Source of the DNA: Alistipes sp.
Lineage (GTDB): Bacteria; Bacteroidota; Bacteroidia; Bacteroidales; Rikenellaceae
Assembly: GCA_017621455.1 (NCBI GenBank)
Contig: JAGATC010000020.1
Location: forward strand, 62,001 to 126,000
Direction: 5' to 3'
DNA length: 64,000 bases
The position numbers and the translations under genes are program-made. Positions 26,307-34,144 of this stretch are shown here, in pieces. Under the pieces are notes generated by a model. The model had not been told where the DNA came from, did not search any database, and saw only the letters and a list, made by a program, of their open reading frames with translations. The first letter of the stretch is position 1; the number at the start of each line of letters is the position of its first letter.

Positions 26307-27521
26307 ATGAAAAGGATTTTACTATCTTTCTTGGCCGTCGTAGCGATGGCAACGGTGGCCTCGGCACAACAAACAGCTATGGTTGTGCAGGTGGAGGAGC
26401 GCCCACGTGCGTGGCGTGGCTATGAGACAAACCGATTTTGGGATAATTGGGAGATTGCAGCGGGTGGCGGAGCCTCGATGCTACAGATGACCGAGAGCTT
26501 CGGCAAGGACCCTGGTAAGTTCCTAAATCGTGTGGGTTGGAATGCTAATGTGGCCTTCACAAAGTGGGTGGTGCCAGTCTTGGGTATGCGTCTGCAGCTC
26601 GATGGTGGTGAGTTCCAGAACTATTCGTTCGCACCGAAGAGCTATGGCGATGGTATCTATAAGACTCCATACGTCTTTGTGCATGGCGACATCCTTGTAA
26701 ATATGTCGAACTGGATTGGGGGCTATAATCCTAATCGTGTATATAGCGCTATCCCCTATGTCGGCTTCGGCTACACCGCTATGTCGTGGACAGATAAGTC
26801 CGTAGGCTCCTACAATGGTGAGCTCGCCTTTACCTCGGGCTTCCTCAATAAGTTCCACATCACGCCACAGTGGGATATAGAGCTCGACCTTCGCTCATGG
26901 ATATTCTCGGAGGGGTCGCTACCAGATGAGATACGTGGCGACAACCGCATAGCATGTGCTATCTCGGCATCGTTGGGTATCGCCTACCGCTTCAATAAGC
27001 GCGTGTGGACCCCCGCCTACTCGCAGGTGGATGTCGATGGCTACATTGCCGCTATCGTGGGCCTCGAGGAGGAACTCTTGGTGGCTGACGCAGCTCTTGT
27101 CGACGCAGCAAACGATGTCAAGACTCTCGAAAAGGATAATGCCCGTCTTAAGAGTGACCTCGCAGCAGCCAAGGCAAATAGGCCCAAGACCAACTATGTA
27201 TGTGTAGGTGAGGGTGTTGTGTTCTTCCATATAGGTGAAGCTACGCTCACGGACTATGCCCACGCAACTCTCGACAACTACGTCGCAGCCATGGCCGCGA
27301 ACGATGCCAAGATTGTGGTTACGGGATATGCCGACAAGGAGACGGGTAGTGCCGAGCGTAACGAGCAGCTATCTATGGAGCGTGCCCAGAATGTCACGGC
27401 ATACCTCACAGCACATGGCATTGATGCCTCACGCATCACCACAGAGTGGGTGGGCGACACCGAGGCGGCATTTACATCGCCCGAGACACCCACGGTAAAC
27501 CGTTGTGTACTTATCAAGTAG
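26307..27521 (+). CDS. OmpA family outer-membrane protein
   Basis: A 404-residue protein with a cleavable signal peptide ending ASAQ. Residues about 40-240 are rich in aromatic alternating strands and fit an eight-stranded beta-barrel. A short coiled coil (VKTLEKDNARLKSDLAAAKA) is followed by a C-terminal OmpA-like peptidoglycan-binding domain with VVTGYADKETGSAERNEQLSMERAQNV (split here around the TGYAD core) and the closing TVNRCVLI. It anchors the outer membrane to peptidoglycan. It stands alone, convergent with the radical SAM gene; a terminator hairpin separates them. Confidence 0.92.
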   Translation: MKRILLSFLAVVAMATVASAQQTAMVVQVEERPRAWRGYETNRFWDNWEIAAGGGASMLQMTESFGKDPGKFLNRVGWNANVAFTKWVVPVLGMRLQLDGGEFQNYSFAPKSYGDGIYKTPYVFVHGDILVNMSNWIGGYNPNRVYSAIPYVGFGYTAMSWTDKSVGSYNGELAFTSGFLNKFHITPQWDIELDLRSWIFSEGSLPDEIRGDNRIACAISASLGIAYRFNKRVWTPAYSQVDVDGYIAAIVGLEEELLVADAALVDAANDVKTLEKDNARLKSDLAAAKANRPKTNYVCVGEGVVFFHIGEATLTDYAHATLDNYVAAMAANDAKIVVTGYADKETGSAERNEQLSMERAQNVTAYLTAHGIDASRITTEWVGDTEAAFTSPETPTVNRCVLIK

Positions 27522-27540
27522 CTCTAATATACCGAAATAA

Positions 27541-27571
27541 GGAGGGGATGGTCAACACGACCATCCCCTCT
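27541..27571. terminator. Hairpin between convergent ompA-like and radical SAM genes
   Basis: A perfect 12-bp stem (27542-27553 with 27559-27570) with a 5-nt loop lies 20 nt after the OmpA stop and 22 nt after the radical SAM stop. T-runs are weak on both sides, so it may be a bidirectional terminator or RNA-stabilising hairpin. Confidence 0.65.
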
Positions 27572-27592
27572 ACTCATATCAATGAACTCTCA

Positions 27593-28672
27593 CTACTTGA
27601 GCATATTGTAGTGGCAATACATCAGCTTGCCCTCGTCGTCGCGTAGGTGCATACCACCGCCGCGGCAAAACTCCCACACTTTGCACTCGGCGCACTCATC
27701 CTTCTTTGCCCACTCGCGATTGCGGAATGGTGTGAACCTATTCTGCCACACATCCCAGAATTGGTCGCGGTAGATGTTGCCCTGGGTGTAGTTGGCACGC
27801 ACCGAGGTGCATCCCGAGATGTCGCCATTGACGCGGATAGATGCCACGTTGACACCCGCGGTACACATGTAGAAGTGGTCGCGTACCTCTGTCTCGTAGC
27901 CCCCGAGGAAGCCCTCGCAGGCGTAGTTGAGCTTGATGCGACCCTCCTTGCGCGTGGTGCGTATGAACTCCATAAGTCGGCGGAACTGCTCGGCGTTGAG
28001 GTGTAGTGACTCGTCACGCTTGGCGCGTCCTGCGGGAAATACTGAGAATATTCGCCAGTGCGAGATACCCTCACTTATTAAGAACTCCTTCCACTCCTCC
28101 AGACGGTCAATCATCGCTGGCGTTGCGCAGGTTATGACGTCGTAGGTCAGTCCCTCGTAGGCGCGGATGTGGGCTATGGCCTGGCGTGCGCGGCTGAAGC
28201 TCTCGGGATTTTGACGGATGTAGTTATGTACCTCCTCAAAGCCATCGAAGCTCACCGACACGGAGCGTAGTCCCGCATCTACCAGCGACTTAAGTCTGTC
28301 ACGCGTGAGGCTCATACCGTTGGTCACCATACCCCACATATATCCTCGGCGCGTCACCTCACGTCCCGCCTCCTCCAAGTCGCGGCGTACTAATACCTCG
28401 CCTCCCGAGAAGATGATAAGCACATCCTTGGGATCAACGTTGGGTGTTACCTCCTCGTCGAGAACCTTTAGAAAGTCTGCTAAGGGCATGTCTGCCTCCG
28501 ATACGTCGGTGCGGCAGTCGCTACCACAGTGGCGGCAGCGCAAATTACAACGAAGCGTACACTCCCAGAAGAGTGTACGCAAATTGTGACGCTCCACAAC
28601 GCCATCGTATAGGCTCTTGAAGAGCTTTAGTCCGATGTGCTTGCGGATGCCTAAACGTTTTCCTTTAGCCAT
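27593..28672 (-). CDS. Radical SAM/SPASM enzyme of the rSAM/lipoprotein system
   Basis: A 359-residue protein. The radical SAM cluster motif is C42-x3-C46-x2-C49 (CNLRCRHC), followed by the SAM-binding SGGEVLVRRDL strand and the VTNGMSLT and VSFDGFEEVHNYIR motifs. The C-terminus holds SPASM-type cysteines (MCTAGVNVASIRVNGDISGC and CAECKVWEFC) for auxiliary iron-sulfur clusters. SPASM enzymes usually modify peptides. It starts 9 nt after a small lipoprotein gene, exactly the arrangement of the rSAM/lipoprotein family pair (recalled as TIGR04133/TIGR04134) in Bacteroidetes. The modification carried out is unknown. Confidence 0.88.
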   Translation of the reverse strand: MAKGKRLGIRKHIGLKLFKSLYDGVVERHNLRTLFWECTLRCNLRCRHCGSDCRTDVSEADMPLADFLKVLDEEVTPNVDPKDVLIIFSGGEVLVRRDLEEAGREVTRRGYMWGMVTNGMSLTRDRLKSLVDAGLRSVSVSFDGFEEVHNYIRQNPESFSRARQAIAHIRAYEGLTYDVITCATPAMIDRLEEWKEFLISEGISHWRIFSVFPAGRAKRDESLHLNAEQFRRLMEFIRTTRKEGRIKLNYACEGFLGGYETEVRDHFYMCTAGVNVASIRVNGDISGCTSVRANYTQGNIYRDQFWDVWQNRFTPFRNREWAKKDECAECKVWEFCRGGGMHLRDDEGKLMYCHYNMLK

Positions 28673-28681
28673 GGAGGGGTG

Positions 28682-29044
28682 CTACTCGTTCTGATTCTTC
28701 TCGGCTCTAACCTCCTCGAGCTTGCGTGCTGCATCCTCGTCGGTGAGAGGCTTTACGGCGCTACCATCCTCAAACTCCTTATACTCCTGCTTAGCTTCGG
28801 TGCCCTCCTCGGTTACAACCTCCTGGCGCTTAGCAGCCTCCGTAGCCTCATCCTCGATAGGACGAGCCACCTCGCCATCGGGGAAGGGTACGCCATACAT
28901 AAACATAATGCGTGGGTCCTCCATCTGATCCTCCACGCCTGCGGGCTGTGGGTCTTCGCTCTTCTTGCTCTTCTTAGTGCCACAGCATGCCGCGGTTGAG
29001 AGGCCGAGCATTGCGAGTATGGCTATCTTCCATTTTGCATTCAT
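28682..29044 (-). CDS. Small lipoprotein partner of the radical SAM enzyme
   Basis: A 120-residue protein. The signal sequence ends STAAC-C (Cys20 or Cys21 lipidated), followed by a Gly-Thr-Lys-Lys-Ser-Lys-Lys basic patch and an acidic, low-complexity body. The one strongly patterned segment is RIMFMYGVPFPDG at about residues 46-58; a MYGxP motif is the recognisable feature of the lipoprotein family recalled as TIGR04134 that always neighbours this radical SAM enzyme. It is the likely substrate or partner; which residue is modified, if any, is not known. It is the first gene of a two-gene operon with a strong promoter. Confidence 0.82.
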   Translation of the reverse strand: MNAKWKIAILAMLGLSTAACCGTKKSKKSEDPQPAGVEDQMEDPRIMFMYGVPFPDGEVARPIEDEATEAAKRQEVVTEEGTEAKQEYKEFEDGSAVKPLTDEDAARKLEEVRAEKNQNE

Positions 29045-29087
29045 GGTATTCTATCGTTTTTAGTGGTTACTAACCTTTTACAATGCA

Positions 29088-29119
29088 CAAATATATGCTA
29101 TTTTTTCAGAATCTACAAA
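29088..29119 (-). promoter_or_regulatory. Promoter of the lipoprotein/radical SAM operon
   Basis: On the minus strand TTTG (29119-29116), 20 nt, TATATTTG (29095-29088): an exact match to the Bacteroidota consensus. Leader about 38 nt. Confidence 0.8.
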
Positions 29120-29147
29120 TTAAACGCAATTTTTTCGTCGCTTAGTA

Positions 29148-29177
29148 TTGTCTCGTGCGATAAATTTTGTAACTTTG
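29148..29177 (+). promoter_or_regulatory. Promoter of the cold-shock protein gene
   Basis: TTG (29148-29150), 19 nt, TAACTTTG (29170-29177), divergent from the lipoprotein promoter. Predicted leader about 18 nt, much shorter than the thermosensor leaders of E. coli cspA. Confidence 0.7.
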
Positions 29178-29201
29178 GACTGCTAAAATTACTGCGATAC
29201 G

Positions 29202-29438
29202 ATGATAGGACGTGTTAAATGGTTCGACGACAAGCGAGGTTATGGCTTTATCACCACGGAGGATGGGGTGGATGTATATGTTCACTTCACCGCCATTATC
29301 AGTGCTGGTGATGGCTACCGTACGCTTAAGCATAACTGGCGCGTAGAGTTCGAGGTTGCGACTGATGATAACGGCCGCGAGGAGGCGCGAAATGTCGTTG
29401 TGCTACCAAAGCTCCCCGTCTCGCGCAAACGCCGTTAG
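29202..29438 (+). CDS. Cold-shock domain protein (CspA family)
   Basis: A 78-residue single-domain protein. Strand 1 MIGRVKWFDDKRGYGFIT carries RNP1 (KRGYGFI) and VDVYVHFTA carries RNP2, the two nucleic-acid-binding motifs. A short basic tail (SRKRR) follows the barrel. It binds single-stranded RNA/DNA and is expected to act as an RNA chaperone. The loop after RNP2 (ISAGDGYRTLKHNWRV) is a little unusual compared with E. coli CspA. It lies divergent from the rSAM lipoprotein. Confidence 0.93.
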   Translation: MIGRVKWFDDKRGYGFITTEDGVDVYVHFTAIISAGDGYRTLKHNWRVEFEVATDDNGREEARNVVVLPKLPVSRKRR

Positions 29439-29491
29439 TGGGATTGCCCCGCTAACATCTCTTAAAATATAACCCTGAGTATAAGTATATT

Positions 29492-30067
29492 ATGAGAAAA
29501 CTATTTATTGTGGTGTGCTTGGTGCTTACGTCAGTAGACCTGTTTGCGCAGAGGGTATATAACGTTGGGGACTACTACAACGAGGATGGCAAGGAGGGTG
29601 TTGTATTTGAAGTATGGGATGGCGGCCGCCACGGTAAGATAGTTAGCCTCGATGAGACTAAAGCACCTTGGGACTCGCGAGTGAACTGGGATTCAGCAAA
29701 TGGATGGTCGGGTGGTACTCGCACCTATGCTGATAGCGAGAGTGATGGCAAGGCTAATACCGATAAGATTATGGCGCGCTCCGATAGCGACTATTTCGAT
29801 GCCTTTGAGTGGTGCTGAGCCAAGGGTAGTAGTTGGTATCTGCCTGCAAGGGATGAGTTAAAGCAGATATACAAAAATAAAGACAAGTTAAATTCTACAC
29901 TAAGCCAGTATGGTACTGCTATAGTGAATAATTATTATTGGTCATCAACAGAATGTGTCGAAGATAAACCAGAGTTCTGCGCGTGGCTTGTCGATATGTA
30001 CTTTGGCAACGCCCTCAGCTTCTATAAGAACTACAACTACTATGTGCGCGCCGTCTCCACTTTTTAG
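29492..30067 (+). pseudogene. DUF1566 (Lcl-type) exported protein interrupted by an in-frame TGA
   Basis: The reading frame starts with a signal peptide (MRKLFIVVCLVLTS...FAQ) and runs 108 codons to a TGA at 29816-29818, directly after FEWC. The same frame then stays open for 83 further codons to a TAG at 30065, and this part reads as the normal end of a DUF1566 domain: SSWYLPARDEL, NYYWSSTE, AWLVDMYFGN and a closing YYVRAVSTF. The N-terminal part (VGDYYNEDGKEGVVFEVWD) is the usual start of such Bacteroidales proteins. A full-length gene of 192 codons has therefore been cut by one codon. A C-to-T change of CGA to TGA would explain it; recoding or sequencing error are alternatives. A terminator follows the second stop, as for a complete gene. 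Confidence 0.88.
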
Positions 30068-30105
30068 TATTTAGGCTTGTTGGCAGATACAGCAGTTTAA
30101 TACTC

Positions 30106-30135
30106 TCTCCTCGCCTCCTCGAGAGGAGATTTTTA
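30106..30135 (+). terminator. Intrinsic terminator after the DUF1566 gene
   Basis: A 7-bp stem (TCTCCTC 30106-30112 with GAGGAGA 30123-30129) is followed by TTTTTATTT. It lies beyond the second stop codon, not the internal TGA. Confidence 0.7.
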
Positions 30136-30145
30136 TTTAAACCAC

Positions 30146-30177
30146 GTCATTGCGAGGGCTTTGCCCGCGGCAATCTC
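30146..30177. repeat. GTCATTGCGAG...GCGGCAATC palindromic repeat
   Basis: An imperfect palindrome with GTCATTGCGAGGGC, a TTT centre and GCCCGCGGCAATCTC. The same skeleton is a widespread REP-like intergenic palindrome in many unrelated bacteria. Only one copy is in this window. Confidence 0.6.
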
Positions 30178-30190
30178 TTCCCCGCCTCCC

Positions 30191-30220
30191 TGACACGGGT
30201 ATTAAAAATGATACTCGCAA
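30191..30220 (+). repeat. Small inverted repeat, copy A
   Basis: CACGGGTATTAAAAAT followed by GATACTCGC. A second copy at 49495-49526 differs at a few bases and restores the palindrome (GGGTATT...AATACCC). Both copies lie in gene-free sequence rich in other REP-like pieces. Confidence 0.55.
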
Positions 30221-30237
30221 GTCGAAAGATTTAATAG

Positions 30238-30837
30238 TTAGAATGTTAGCTCCAACTGCTCGGGTGAGGAGTTAAACGTAAGGCGGTGGTATGGTGTGAG
30301 GCCATACTCCCTAATGGCTAACCTATGTTCGCGCGTGGGGTAGCCCTTATTCTTTGCCCAGCCATACATGGGGTACTCCTCGGCAAGGCGCATCATAGCC
30401 TCGTCGCGGTGGGTTTTGGCCAACACCGATGCCGCAGCGATATTGGCATACTTGCCGTCACCCTTAACGATAGTGCGGTAGGGTATCTCGAGGTCTATTT
30501 TGAAGCGGTTGCCATCCACCACGATAAACTCTGGCGTTGTGGCTAACGCCTTAAGTGCGAGGTTCATACCCTCGATAGAGGCGTTGAGTATATTTATCTG
30601 GTCGATACGCTCGGCCTTAACCTCGGCGACGTGCCACGCGATGGCCTCACGCTCGATAATCTCGCGCAACTGGTCGCGCCTACGCTCGGTCATCTGCTTC
30701 GAGTCGTTAAGCAGCGGATGGTGAAAGTCGGGCGGTAGTATCACCGCCGCAGCAAAGACCGAGCCCGCCAAGCAACCACGCCCCGCCTCGTCGCAGCCTG
30801 CCTCGATTAGCTCACGCTGAAAGGTTGTCTCTAACAT
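30238..30837 (-). CDS. rnhB: Ribonuclease HII
   Basis: A 199-residue protein with the RNase HII signature GCDEAGRGCLAG at the N-terminus (D16, E17), the GDGKYANIAAASVLAKTHRDE block with its metal-binding aspartate and the YGWAKNKGYPTREH motif near the C-terminus. It nicks RNA-DNA hybrids at embedded ribonucleotides. It follows the 5'-nucleotidase by 13 nt and is probably co-transcribed with it. Confidence 0.95.
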   Translation of the reverse strand: MLETTFQRELIEAGCDEAGRGCLAGSVFAAAVILPPDFHHPLLNDSKQMTERRRDQLREIIEREAIAWHVAEVKAERIDQINILNASIEGMNLALKALATTPEFIVVDGNRFKIDLEIPYRTIVKGDGKYANIAAASVLAKTHRDEAMMRLAEEYPMYGWAKNKGYPTREHRLAIREYGLTPYHRLTFNSSPEQLELTF

Positions 30838-30850
30838 TGCCCTCTACTCT

Positions 30851-32326
30851 TTAGTCTTCAGTTTGATATACATTATTATCGGGTGTGTAACCCTCCTCGC
30901 CATACTCGCGGGCAAGGCGCAACATCGCCTCACGCACGGTGAGCTCAAGCCCCTTGAGTTGTGCCTCTACAATTGCCTCATCTATATAGTTTTCGGCGAT
31001 ATAGTTGCACGTAGCCACGCGGTAGGTGCGACCCTCCTCGAGCGTGGGGAAGAGCACATCCACAGCGTCGTGCTTGCCCGAGACGGGTGAGATGCTATCG
31101 TCGACGATGATGGTGTAGGGTATGGTCGAGCGGAAGTAGTTGTAGTGCGACTCTTTGTCGGGCTGCTCCACCGTTCCGCTATTATACTTGTCGAGGATAA
31201 AGCGACGCATCTGCTCCGCAGTCATCTCGCCGATGTAAATCGTTGAGACAAAGGGGTCATTATTGAGTAGCGTAACGCGCTTGACGTCGCCTGCTTCGAT
31301 ATGCGATAGGCGTACTCCACCGAAGTGATAGAAGCATACCTCGGGAACAAAGCCATCGGGGTAGGGATAGGTGGCAAGTGCCTCGTTAGTAAAGTTGGCG
31401 ATGCCATCCTGCGTTGCGGGCTGCAATAGGCGCATCTCGACGGTGTTAAGCTCTGGGTCGCGTGCCTTGATGGCCTCGACCATAGCCTTAATCTTAGGGT
31501 CTTCGGTGTAGTCCGAAATTTTCTTTTGTTCGTATGTAACGTGTTCTACATCACCGTGTTCGATATATAGGTCGGCGATGGTCACGTAGCGTATCTCCTT
31601 GCGGTTTTGGCTGATGTAGGTCTCGTCGTAGTAGCCGCCAGTAACATCGTGGCTGTGGCCGCCAGCTATCCAGTCGTACTCCGAGTCCATTGCCGCAAGG
31701 CGCTGGTCGCTCTCGAGACCCATATGCGAGAGCAATATCTCGAAGTCGCACCTATCGTCGAGTCGCTCGCCTATGGTGTAGGCTGTCTCACGGTCGGGCG
31801 TAAAGGCAAAGGTTGTATAAGAGGACTTATTACCCGCGGGACGACCTCCCATATCGGTGGTTACAACACCTGCAAACCCAATCTTGACACCCTTGTATCT
31901 AACTATTTTATAGGGCTTTAGCTGCTTCATGCCCTTGAGCACCTCGACATTGGCGCATACCCACGCAAAGTCCGAGCCTTTAATCATACTCTTAAGCACT
32001 GCGGGACCCTTGTCGAACTCATGGTTGCCGAGTGTTACGATGTCGTAGCCCACCTCGTTCATAAGCTCTATCATAGGCATTCCAGGGTGTGAGTCGTCGT
32101 CGACATAGGCGTTACCTATAATGCGGTCGCCAGAGTCTATAACGATAACCTCGCCTTTGGCCTCATACTCCTTGACGAGCGTTGCCAAGCGTGGCATATC
32201 GTCGATATTGGAGTGCATATCGTTGGTCGAGATGATGTATAGGTGGTGGCCATCAGGCTTGCCAGCCGAGGCATTGCAGGGCACTAAAAAGAGTGCAATG
32301 GTGAAAAATAATAGCAATTTTCGCAT
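30851..32326 (-). CDS. Exported 5'-nucleotidase/2',3'-cyclic phosphodiesterase family metallophosphatase
   Basis: A 491-residue protein with signal peptide (cleavage after NASA). The N-terminal calcineurin-like domain has the metal motifs STNDMHSN, DSGDRIIGN, TLGNHEFDKG, LLSHMG and GGHSHD. The C-terminal 5'-nucleotidase domain covers about residues 290-480 (GGVRLSHIEAGDV in place of the usual NAGGIR pattern). It dephosphorylates nucleotides in the periplasm for salvage. A TAACTTTG -7 box precedes it at 32356-32349. rnhB follows. Confidence 0.92.
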   Translation of the reverse strand: MRKLLLFFTIALFLVPCNASAGKPDGHHLYIISTNDMHSNIDDMPRLATLVKEYEAKGEVIVIDSGDRIIGNAYVDDDSHPGMPMIELMNEVGYDIVTLGNHEFDKGPAVLKSMIKGSDFAWVCANVEVLKGMKQLKPYKIVRYKGVKIGFAGVVTTDMGGRPAGNKSSYTTFAFTPDRETAYTIGERLDDRCDFEILLSHMGLESDQRLAAMDSEYDWIAGGHSHDVTGGYYDETYISQNRKEIRYVTIADLYIEHGDVEHVTYEQKKISDYTEDPKIKAMVEAIKARDPELNTVEMRLLQPATQDGIANFTNEALATYPYPDGFVPEVCFYHFGGVRLSHIEAGDVKRVTLLNNDPFVSTIYIGEMTAEQMRRFILDKYNSGTVEQPDKESHYNYFRSTIPYTIIVDDSISPVSGKHDAVDVLFPTLEEGRTYRVATCNYIAENYIDEAIVEAQLKGLELTVREAMLRLAREYGEEGYTPDNNVYQTED

Positions 32327-32348
32327 AAGTTGTGACGTTTTATTGCTA

Positions 32349-32356
32349 CAAAGTTA
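32349..32356 (-). promoter_or_regulatory. -7 box of the 5'-nucleotidase gene
   Basis: TAACTTTG on the minus strand, 23 nt before the ATG. No good -33 element is seen at 19-20 nt. Confidence 0.4.
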
Positions 32357-32403
32357 TAAAAAATTACTATCTTTACCCTCGAATTTATTAAAAAAGGTGA
32401 GTT

Positions 32404-34074
32404 ATGGCTGAGACAATAACACTGCGATTAGTGAATAGTGGGGTGTCGATTGAGGTTGCAATGGGCACGTCGCTACATGAGGTGCTTAACCTTGTGGAGT
32501 TTGAACGACCCTATCCCATCCTTGTGGCACGTGTGAACAACCGCTACAAGGAGCTTAGCTATCGCATCTATAAGCCCGTTACGGTGGAGTTCCTCGATGT
32601 GCGCCACTACGAGGGTTACCGCGTCTATCAGCGCACCATATCGTTCGTAATGCAGATGGCGGCTCTGGAGCTATTCCCCGAGCGTAAGCTGCGCATACGC
32701 CACACCTTGGGCAGTGGCTTCTATGCCGAGTTCGACGGTGGGATAGTGCCCACGGTAGAGGAGCTCGCCGAGCTTAAGGCGCGTATGGCAGATGTTGTGG
32801 CACGCGACCTTAAAATCACCCGACGTAAGCGCCTCTCGGAGGAGGTTGCCGAGGAGTATGCTCGCTACGGCTTCGACGACCGTCTTGACCTTGTGGAGAC
32901 ACGCCCACACCTCTACCGCACGGTGAACTACCTCGGCGATATGCCTGGCTACTTCTATGGCGCCTTAGCCCCCTCGTCGAGCTACGTGCCCCGCTTCGAT
33001 ATTGCCCCCTACTATAATGGCTTCTATGTGGCGTTGCCCGAGCGTAACTGCCCCGAGCACGTCTCTACTGCCATACACCTCGACAAGATGTTCGACATCT
33101 TCCACGAGTACCAGCAGTGGATCGACATTATGGGTGTGCCCACGGTGGGAGACCTTAACCGCCGCGTGATGGAGGGTGATGCCTCAGAGCTTATAAAGAT
33201 TGCCGAGGCCTTCCACGAAAATAAGATTGCCTCGATAGCTCGCTCTATAGCGCAGGCAAACGAGGAGCGTGGTGTGCGTATGGCCCTTATCTCGGGCCCT
33301 TCGTCGAGTGGTAAGACCACTTTTTCTAAGCGTCTCGGTATTCAGCTGCGCGTATTGGGTCTCGATCCCGTGCTTATCGCCTTGGATGACTACTTCGTCG
33401 ACCGTGAGCATACGCCGCTCGACGAGAATGGCAAGCCCGACTTCGAGGCGTTGGAGGCTATCGACCTCGCAACGCTCAACGACCACCTACGTCGTCTCTC
33501 GGCTGGTGAGAGTGTGGAGATTCCGCGCTACGACTTTATCTCGGGTAAGCGTCAGTGGCACGAGAAGCCCCTCAAGCTCACCGACCGCTCAATACTCATC
33601 ATGGAGGGTATTCACGCCCTCAACCCACGCCTAACGCCCGGTATCGCCGATGGTAGCAAGTTCAAAATCTACATATCGTGCTTCACCTCTGTGGCGATGG
33701 ATAACTTCTCGCGCATACCTACGTCGGACAACCGCATGCTGCGCCGCACCATCCGCGACCACGCCACACGTGGCAACAACGCGCTGCGCACCCTGCAGAT
33801 GTGGCCCGATGTGCGCCGTGGCGAGGAGAAGCATATCTTCCCCTATCAGGAGAATGCCAACGTGATGTTCAACTCGTCGCTCTTCTACGAAATATCGGTG
33901 CTGCGTGCCATAGCCGAGCCCGTGTTGCGTGAGGTGCCCGACACCGTGCCTGAGTATGCCGAGGCTAAGCGCATGCTTAAGTTCTTGGACAACTTCGTGC
34001 CCATCGATCCCGAGGAGATACCGCCCACCTCGCTCCTCAGGGAGTTTATCGGCGGCAGCTCGTTTAAGTACTAA
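32404..34074 (+). CDS. Nucleoside (uridine-type) kinase with N-terminal threonyl-tRNA-synthetase-like domains
   Basis: A 556-residue protein. Residues 1-60 resemble a TGS domain and about 60-210 the second additional (editing-like) domain of threonyl-tRNA synthetase, including the histidine-rich IRHTLGSGFYAEF segment. From about 295 a uridine-kinase fold begins with the P-loop GPSSSGKTT (K304), followed by ALDDYFVDR, PRYDFISGKR and LIMEGIHALNP. This fusion is known as a nucleoside kinase in Bacteroidetes and Firmicutes; it likely phosphorylates uridine or cytidine. The role of the N-terminal domains is unclear. Divergent from the 5'-nucleotidase, an association that fits nucleoside salvage. 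Confidence 0.88.
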   Translation: MAETITLRLVNSGVSIEVAMGTSLHEVLNLVEFERPYPILVARVNNRYKELSYRIYKPVTVEFLDVRHYEGYRVYQRTISFVMQMAALELFPERKLRIRHTLGSGFYAEFDGGIVPTVEELAELKARMADVVARDLKITRRKRLSEEVAEEYARYGFDDRLDLVETRPHLYRTVNYLGDMPGYFYGALAPSSSYVPRFDIAPYYNGFYVALPERNCPEHVSTAIHLDKMFDIFHEYQQWIDIMGVPTVGDLNRRVMEGDASELIKIAEAFHENKIASIARSIAQANEERGVRMALISGPSSSGKTTFSKRLGIQLRVLGLDPVLIALDDYFVDREHTPLDENGKPDFEALEAIDLATLNDHLRRLSAGESVEIPRYDFISGKRQWHEKPLKLTDRSILIMEGIHALNPRLTPGIADGSKFKIYISCFTSVAMDNFSRIPTSDNRMLRRTIRDHATRGNNALRTLQMWPDVRRGEEKHIFPYQENANVMFNSSLFYEISVLRAIAEPVLREVPDTVPEYAEAKRMLKFLDNFVPIDPEEIPPTSLLREFIGGSSFKY

Positions 34075-34144
34075 AATTGAGGCCAAACAGGCCTAATCAC
34101 AATAAACTAAAACTAAAACTAATACAATAAAACAGTTCAATCTA

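Noticed and set aside
29816..29818. TGA as selenocysteine or a recoded Trp codon
   Set aside because: No SECIS-like hairpin was noticed just downstream, DUF1566 proteins are not selenoproteins, and no other gene in the window uses TGA as sense.
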